A DNA stretch of 46,428 nucleotides, taken from the NCBI GenBank assembly GCA_041752455.1, contig JBGSWL010000010.1:1-46428 (forward strand), written 5' to 3'. This DNA is from JBGSWL01 sp041752455 (lineage in GTDB: Bacteria; Pseudomonadota; Alphaproteobacteria; Rhizobiales; Rhizobiaceae). The position numbers were made by a program, and so were the translations under genes. Below, in pieces: positions 41,658 to 46,428 of this stretch. Each line of letters begins with the position of its first letter. The stretch's first letter is position 1. The notes below the pieces were generated by a model that made no database searches, was not told the origin of the DNA, and saw only the letters and a program-made list of their open reading frames with translations.

Positions 41658-43274
41658 GTGGCACCGGTTCTCGACATCGTCGGCCTCGATCTTTCCATCG
41701 GCGGCCGGCCGATCCTGAAAGGCATCGACCTTTCCGTCGCGCAAGGCGAAATCCATGCCCTTGTCGGGGAAAGCGGCTCCGGCAAATCCATGACCGCGTT
41801 GACGATCATGCGCCTGCTGCCGCATGGCGCCGCAGCGTCCGGCCAACTGCTGTTCAACGGTCAGGATCTGCTTGCCGCTACCGAACCGCAGATGTGCGCG
41901 CTGCGCGGCGATGACATCGGCATGGTGTTCCAGGAGCCGATGACCGCGCTCAACCCGGTCAAGACCATCGGCGAACAGGTTGCCGAAGGCATCCGCCTGC
42001 ACACGGGCGCTAGCGCGGCCGAAGCACTGGACCGGGCGCGCGGCATGCTCGACCGGGTCGGCCTGCCGGAAAAGCGCTTTGCCTTGACCCGTTATCCGCA
42101 CGAACTCTCCGGCGGGCAGCGCCAGCGCGTGGTGATCGCCATTGCCTGCGCCCTGAACCCGAAACTCCTGATCGCCGACGAACCGACCACCGCGCTCGAT
42201 GTCGTGCTGCAGGCGCAGATCCTCGATCTGCTGCGCGAACTGGTCGAAGAGCAGCGCATGGGCCTCGTGCTGATCAGTCATGATCTGGGCGTCGTCGCCG
42301 ACATGGCTGACCGCATCACCATTCTGAAGGAAGGCGCGGTGCAGGAAGCCGGCAAGGCAACCGATGTGCTGCTGGAACGCAAGCATCCCTACACGGCGCG
42401 CCTTGCCGAAGCGTCGACCCACGTGCCGCAATGGACCAACCGCAAAGCCGAGCCGGGAGAGCCGCTGCTCACGGTTTCCGGCCTCAAGCGCGACTATCCG
42501 GGCAAACGCACCAGCCTCTTTGCGCGCGGCGAGCCGTTCCGCGCTGTCGATGATGTCAGCTTCTCGATACCGGCCGGCCGCTCGGTCGGCCTTGTCGGGC
42601 AATCGGGCTGCGGAAAATCGACGCTGGCGCGGCTCATCCTCGCGCTCGACCGACCAACCGGCGGCACCATCCACTTTGACAGCATTGAAACGACGGGCGC
42701 CAACGAGACGACGCTGCGCCGGGCGCGCCGTGAGATGCAGGTGGTCTTCCAGGATCCCTACGGCTCGTTCGACCCGCGCTGGACGGTCGAACACCTGATC
42801 TGCGAACCGCTGCACCTGCTCGACCGGCAACCATCTCGCGCCGAGCAACGCGAGAAGGCCCTGTTTGCGCTGGAGGAAGTCGGCATGCCTGCAGACGCCC
42901 TGACGCGCTATCCGCACGAGTTTTCCGGCGGCCAGCGCCAGCGCCTTGCCATTGCCCGCGCCATCATCACCCGGCCGAAGCTCGTCGTGGCCGACGAGCC
43001 GGTCTCGGCGCTCGATGTCTCGATCCGCGCCCGCATCCTCGATCTCTTTGCCAAGCTGAACGATGATCTCGGCATCGCCTTCCTGTTCATCACCCATGAT
43101 CTTGCTGTCGCGCGCGCGATCACCCATGAGGTGATGGTGATGGACCATGGCCGGATCGTCGAAACCGGCCCGACGGCGTGCGTCCTCGACCATCCGCAAA
43201 GCCCGGCAGCGCAGCGTCTCGTCAAGGCTTCGCCGGACCTTGAAAAGGCACTGGCGCGGCGGCTGATGGCCTAG
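41658..43274 (+). CDS. fused double ATPase of the peptide-type ABC importer (DppD-DppF)
   Basis: The 538-residue protein holds two complete ATPase domains. First: Walker A VGESGSGKSMTALTI, signature LSGGQRQRVVIAIA, Walker B LLIADEPTTALDVV, switch ISHDLGVVADM. Second: Walker A VGQSGCGKSTLARLIL, signature FSGGQRQRLAIARAI, Walker B LVVADEPVSALDVS, switch ITHDLAVARAI. They replace the usual separate DppD and DppF. The oligopeptide/dipeptide C-terminal extension (LLERKHPYTARLAEAS) follows the first domain. The start is a GTG. Its TAG stop overlaps the stop of the opposing cobD gene (CTAG). Confidence 0.93.
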   Translation: MAPVLDIVGLDLSIGGRPILKGIDLSVAQGEIHALVGESGSGKSMTALTIMRLLPHGAAASGQLLFNGQDLLAATEPQMCALRGDDIGMVFQEPMTALNPVKTIGEQVAEGIRLHTGASAAEALDRARGMLDRVGLPEKRFALTRYPHELSGGQRQRVVIAIACALNPKLLIADEPTTALDVVLQAQILDLLRELVEEQRMGLVLISHDLGVVADMADRITILKEGAVQEAGKATDVLLERKHPYTARLAEASTHVPQWTNRKAEPGEPLLTVSGLKRDYPGKRTSLFARGEPFRAVDDVSFSIPAGRSVGLVGQSGCGKSTLARLILALDRPTGGTIHFDSIETTGANETTLRRARREMQVVFQDPYGSFDPRWTVEHLICEPLHLLDRQPSRAEQREKALFALEEVGMPADALTRYPHEFSGGQRQRLAIARAIITRPKLVVADEPVSALDVSIRARILDLFAKLNDDLGIAFLFITHDLAVARAITHEVMVMDHGRIVETGPTACVLDHPQSPAAQRLVKASPDLEKALARRLMA

Positions 43275-44227
43275 ACGACCAACGCTACGACCGCGACACC
43301 AAGCCAGCCGATCAGCATCGCCCGGTCGAACACATCCAGCGCCCGGTCGATATCGGCGGCGCGTGACACCGTGCGCCCCGCCGCGTTCATGAAGGGCTCG
43401 TTCGCCACATCGTCCTTGTAGATGCGCGGCCCGCCAAGCGCCAAGCCCGTCACTGCCGCCATGGCGCTTTCCGGCCACCCGGCATTCGGCGAGCGGTGCA
43501 GGCCCGCATCACGCAACACAATCTGCGCCCGTACGGCAAATGCCGAGAACCCACCTGCGGCCAGGATCATCAGCGCCGTCAGCCGCGCCGGCACCCAATT
43601 GGCCAGATCGTCGATCTGCGCCGATGCCCGGCCAAAGGCGAGATGGCGTGGTGTCTTGTGCCCGATCATCGAGTCGGCGGTGTTGATCACCTTGTAGGCA
43701 AGAAGGCCCGGCAGGCCGAACACCAGATACCAGAACGCCGGGGCCACAACGCCGTCGGATGCATTTTCCGCAAGGCTTTCGATCGCGGCGCGGCTGACAC
43801 CGGCAACATCGAGCCGTTCCGGATCGCGCCCGACGATCATCGAAACGGCCTTGCGCCCGCCCGCCAGACCTTCCGTGCGAAGGCCGCGCGCCACCGCCGA
43901 CACATGTTCGGCCAGTGATTTCTGCGCCAGCAGAACCGCCACGATGATGATCTCGGCGATGGTCCCGGCAAAGCCGCCAAGCCCCAGAAACCCGTGCAAC
44001 AGATGTCCGCTGATGATGGCGCCGAGAATCAAAAGGGCAATGGTGGCAAAGCCCGCCTTCTCGCGCGTTTCATGGCTGTCGGTCTCCCGGTTGAGCCGCC
44101 GGTCCGCCCAACCGATCAGGTTGCCGACCCACACGACCGGATGCGGCAGGCGACGCCATAGCCAATCCGGATCGCCAACAATGCGATCAAGGACGAGCGC
44201 TGCTAGAAGAACAGCCGCCGTGCTCAT
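43271..44227 (-). CDS. cobD: adenosylcobinamide-phosphate synthase (CbiB/CobD)
   Basis: This membrane protein joins adenosylcobyric acid to aminopropanol phosphate. The 318-residue product has the family segments DRIVGDPDWLWRRLPHPVVW, GRDPERLDVAGVSRAAIESL with AENASDGVVAPAFWYLVFGLPG, and VINTADSMIGHKTPRHLAFG. Several helices. The name follows the Pseudomonas denitrificans scheme used in rhizobia (Salmonella CbiB). Its ATG overlaps the cobC stop (ATGA), so it is third in the visible cobB-cobC-cobD operon. Confidence 0.94.
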   Translation of the reverse strand: MSTAAVLLAALVLDRIVGDPDWLWRRLPHPVVWVGNLIGWADRRLNRETDSHETREKAGFATIALLILGAIISGHLLHGFLGLGGFAGTIAEIIIVAVLLAQKSLAEHVSAVARGLRTEGLAGGRKAVSMIVGRDPERLDVAGVSRAAIESLAENASDGVVAPAFWYLVFGLPGLLAYKVINTADSMIGHKTPRHLAFGRASAQIDDLANWVPARLTALMILAAGGFSAFAVRAQIVLRDAGLHRSPNAGWPESAMAAVTGLALGGPRIYKDDVANEPFMNAAGRTVSRAADIDRALDVFDRAMLIGWLGVAVVALVV

Positions 44228-45222
44228 CGATAGATCACCTCTCTCAGCGCCGCATCGAGCCGTGCAAAATCCGTCTCGTCGGCAGGCAGGCCGAACCGAA
44301 GCCAGGTCGGCGCATAGGAAAAGCCGCGCACGAGGATGTGCTGCTGCGCCAACGCCTGCCGGATCGCCCCCGCATCCACATGCGCCACCGTCACAAACAG
44401 GTCAGTCGCCCCGACCAGCGAAAAGCCATGGCGCTCCAACATGTCCTCAAGGACCACGCGATCCTGCGCCAGCCTATGTCGTGTTGCGTCAATCCACGCG
44501 ATGTCATTCATGGCAGCGGCACCGATCGCCAATGCCGGGCCGGAAACGGCCCAGGGACCAACCATCGCGGCAAGTTGCGTCATGGTCTGCGCCTCGCCAA
44601 TGGCAAAGCCGAGCCGCAGGCCGGCAAGACCGAAAAACTTGCCGAACGATTTCAGGACAACCAGGCCCGACCGCCCGGCGAGCGGTACAAGCGAATCCTC
44701 CGGCATCACATCGCCGAACGCTTCGTCGATGATCACGACCGTGCCGGTTGCGAGCAACGTGGTGACCGCTGCCGGATCGACCATCCGCCCGTCCGGATTG
44801 TTCGGGTGTCCGGCGATGATGACGCTGTGCCCATCCCCGGTTGCTTCGTCGAGGCAAGAGATCGTATTAACCGCCCGATCGGCCAGTTCGAAGGTCTGTG
44901 CGTATTCGCCGTAAGCGGGCGAAACGACAGCAGCATCGCGCCCGGCAAAGAGATGCGGCAGCCATTGCAGGATCGCCTGCGTCCCCGGCGCTGCAGTAAC
45001 ACCCGCCCCGACCGGCACACGATAGTAGCGGCGCGCCGCCTCGATACAGGTGTCGAGTGCCGCCCGGTCCGGCAATCTCGACCACGTCTCGGCGGAAAGT
45101 TCCGGGACCGGATACGCAACCGGGTTGATCCCGGTCGAAAGGTCGAGCCAGTCGGCGCGCTTGCCGCCATGGGCAGCAATCGCCGCATCCAGCGCCCCGC
45201 CATGTTCGATTGGCGCGCTCAT
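44224..45222 (-). CDS. cobC: threonine-phosphate decarboxylase (CobC; Salmonella CobD type)
   Basis: This PLP enzyme makes (R)-1-amino-2-propanol phosphate for the cobalamin lower loop. The 332-residue protein starts MSAPIEHGGALDAAIAAHGG and has WLDLSTGINPVAYPVP, TAAPGTQAILQWLPHLF, GHPNNPDGRM, VVIIDEAFGDVMPED and the PLP lysine region VLKSFGKFFGLAGLRLGFAI. Much open frame lies upstream, but the ATG at 45222 overlaps the cobB stop (ATGA) and gives the family start. Confidence 0.93.
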   Translation of the reverse strand: MSAPIEHGGALDAAIAAHGGKRADWLDLSTGINPVAYPVPELSAETWSRLPDRAALDTCIEAARRYYRVPVGAGVTAAPGTQAILQWLPHLFAGRDAAVVSPAYGEYAQTFELADRAVNTISCLDEATGDGHSVIIAGHPNNPDGRMVDPAAVTTLLATGTVVIIDEAFGDVMPEDSLVPLAGRSGLVVLKSFGKFFGLAGLRLGFAIGEAQTMTQLAAMVGPWAVSGPALAIGAAAMNDIAWIDATRHRLAQDRVVLEDMLERHGFSLVGATDLFVTVAHVDAGAIRQALAQQHILVRGFSYAPTWLRFGLPADETDFARLDAALREVIYR

Positions 45223-46428
45223 GCGTCTGCCCGGTCGATGACATGCAGATAGCTGCCGAACACCCGCCCGCGGCACAGCCCGAAAGTCCCGAGATCGGCG
45301 CCCGTCGCATCGCTTGCGGCAAACAGGCGTCCGCCCCCCGCTTCGGTCACGGCGCTGGAATAGTGAAACTCGTGGCCGTTCAGCGGCATGTCCCAGAAAA
45401 ACCCTGTTCCCGGCAAAGCCGAGATGCGACGGTAGCCGAGATGGCGCTTTCTTTCGGCAAAACTCGTCACCAGCGGCAGGTGCCCGGTCATCGCATGGGC
45501 CATGCCATCGGCATCGATCAGCGCATCGCCCAGCACCATGTAGCCGCCGCACTCGCCATAAGCCGTCGCGCCGCGCGCCACGGCCGATGCCAGCCCGCCT
45601 TTGAACCGTGATGCCGACGCAAGCGTCTCCGCATGCAGTTCCGGATAGCCGCCCGGCAAAAACACCGCATCGCAGTCATCGACCGGTGCCTCGTCGGCAA
45701 GCGGCGAAAAGAAGGTCAGGCTTGCGCCGGCATCGCGCCAACCGGCGAGCATGTGTTCGTAAGCGAATGCGAACGCCTGGTCCCGGGCAATCGCAATCCT
45801 CTGTCCCGGCGGCGGCAATGCGGACGGCGAACCAGCCGGGACAGCCGATCCTGTCGCAATCGCCACGAGCCGATCCGGATCGACGCCTGCCGCGACAATC
45901 CCTGCCGCGCGGGCGATGAACGCCTCGATCCCGTCAAGATCACCCGCCTGCACCAGCCCGAGGTGGCGCGACGGTAACGCCAACGTTGCATCGTTCCTGA
46001 TGACGCCGAGTACGGCGATACCGGTCGCTGCCATGCCGTCGCGCAGCATTGCTTCATGGCGTGGCGAGCCGACCCGGTTCAGGATGACGCCAGCGACCGC
46101 CACATCGTCGCGGTGCGTCGCATATCCCCTCGCGATTGCCCCGACCGATTGCGAAAGCCGCGCACAATCGATCACCAGCACCACCGGCATGCCAAGTTGC
46201 GCAGCCAGATCGGCCGGGCTCCCGGTGCCATCGGCGGCGCCGTCGAAAAGCCCCATCATCGCTTCGACCAGCAGAAATCCGTCGCCGGCCTGCCGTTTGG
46301 CCAGCGCTGCGATCAGCGCCGGGCGCATCGCCCACGGGTCAAGGTTGATGCAGGGCCGCCTCGCCGCCAGCGCCTGAAACTGCGGATCAATGTAGTCAGG
46401 CCCCGCTTTGGCCGGCGCCACATCATGC
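45219..46428 (-). CDS. cobB: cobyrinate a,c-diamide synthase, N-terminus beyond the window
   Basis: This ATP- and glutamine-dependent amidase of cobalamin synthesis (CobB/CbiA) is open through the window edge; about 403 codons are present. It begins VAPAKAGPDYIDPQFQALAA, just after the missing P-loop. It continues with VEAMMGLFDGAADGTGSPAD, VVLVIDCARLSQSVGAIARG, VAGVILNRVGSPRH, and the glutaminase domain: FLPGGYPELHAE, nucleophile Cys in YGECGGYMVLGDAL, His in GSYLHVI. Only about 35 residues should be missing. It is translationally coupled to cobC. Confidence 0.95.
   Translation of the reverse strand, partial: HDVAPAKAGPDYIDPQFQALAARRPCINLDPWAMRPALIAALAKRQAGDGFLLVEAMMGLFDGAADGTGSPADLAAQLGMPVVLVIDCARLSQSVGAIARGYATHRDDVAVAGVILNRVGSPRHEAMLRDGMAATGIAVLGVIRNDATLALPSRHLGLVQAGDLDGIEAFIARAAGIVAAGVDPDRLVAIATGSAVPAGSPSALPPPGQRIAIARDQAFAFAYEHMLAGWRDAGASLTFFSPLADEAPVDDCDAVFLPGGYPELHAETLASASRFKGGLASAVARGATAYGECGGYMVLGDALIDADGMAHAMTGHLPLVTSFAERKRHLGYRRISALPGTGFFWDMPLNGHEFHYSSAVTEAGGGRLFAASDATGADLGTFGLCRGRVFGSYLHVIDRADA

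Noticed and set aside
40971..43478. Long minus-strand open frame of about 835 codons opposite the peptide importer genes
   Set aside because: It is antisense to two genes with full ABC motifs and shows no recognisable domain; an artefact of codon usage.
1..46428. CRISPR arrays, tRNA/rRNA genes, insertion sequences, prophage or conjugation genes
   Set aside because: None recognised on either strand. Gaps between genes are short and hold no repeated spacers, cloverleaf-like sequences or transposase fragments.

Overview
The window reads as chromosomal DNA of an alphaproteobacterium of the order Hyphomicrobiales (Rhizobiales). Several independent markers agree. There is an acpXL-to-lpxXL cluster for the very-long-chain lipid A fatty acid, and an Rrf2-type iron regulator with the RirA cysteine spacing (C91, C99, C105). 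A sitABCD operon carries a Mur-like box on its promoter. Aerobic-type cob genes are present, and GC is high with ATGA/GTGA gene overlaps throughout. A marine or soil rhizobial relative (Hoeflea-like) is possible, but the genus is not established. No tRNA, rRNA, CRISPR array, transposase, integrase or phage gene was seen.

Layout. 1-6261: most of a urease operon (end of an upstream gene, ureB, a CPWCG small protein, ureC, ureE, ureF, a 91-aa unknown, ureG). It is interrupted between ureC and ureE by a beta-propeller gene and a parDE toxin-antitoxin pair. 6310-9094: a NitT/TauT/THI5-type ABC importer preceded by a perfect palindrome. 9096-10595 (minus): glycerol kinase. 10689-14101: iron block, with rirA divergent from a ferric-iron binding protein and a convergent two-domain iron permease. 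14222-17808: sitABCD Mn/Fe importer. 17814-18521 (minus): a lone DUF1045 2H-phosphoesterase. 18998-25994: a DUF4212 plus sodium/solute symporter pair followed by a cNMP-CBS-DUF294 protein, a membrane-anchored unknown, and a membrane sensor fused to a DEDDh exonuclease.

26004-29702 (minus): a succinate-semialdehyde-type dehydrogenase followed by methylmalonyl-CoA mutase, whose frame is broken at a short GC-dinucleotide tract. 29960-34853: acpXL, a degenerate ketosynthase, an active ketosynthase, a zinc-type dehydrogenase and lpxXL, with no fabZXL between acpXL and the ketosynthases. 34932-36290: a ManC-like protein with an eroded nucleotidyltransferase signature and a retained cupin. 36320-36754 (minus): L,D-transpeptidase. 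36942-43274: an M20 peptidase followed by a complete Dpp/Opp-type importer with a fused double ATPase and a rhizobial palindromic repeat in its first intergenic gap. 43271-46428 (minus): cobB-cobC-cobD for cobalamin.

Working together: urease and the adjacent importers suggest scavenging of organic nitrogen. RirA, Irr-like and Mur-like sites bracket two metal importers. The envelope genes build the long-chain lipid A. The cob genes would supply the cofactor of the mutase, if the mutase is functional. The most unusual items are the urease operon insertions, the inactive/active ketosynthase pair, the eroded ManC-like protein and the sensor-exonuclease fusion.
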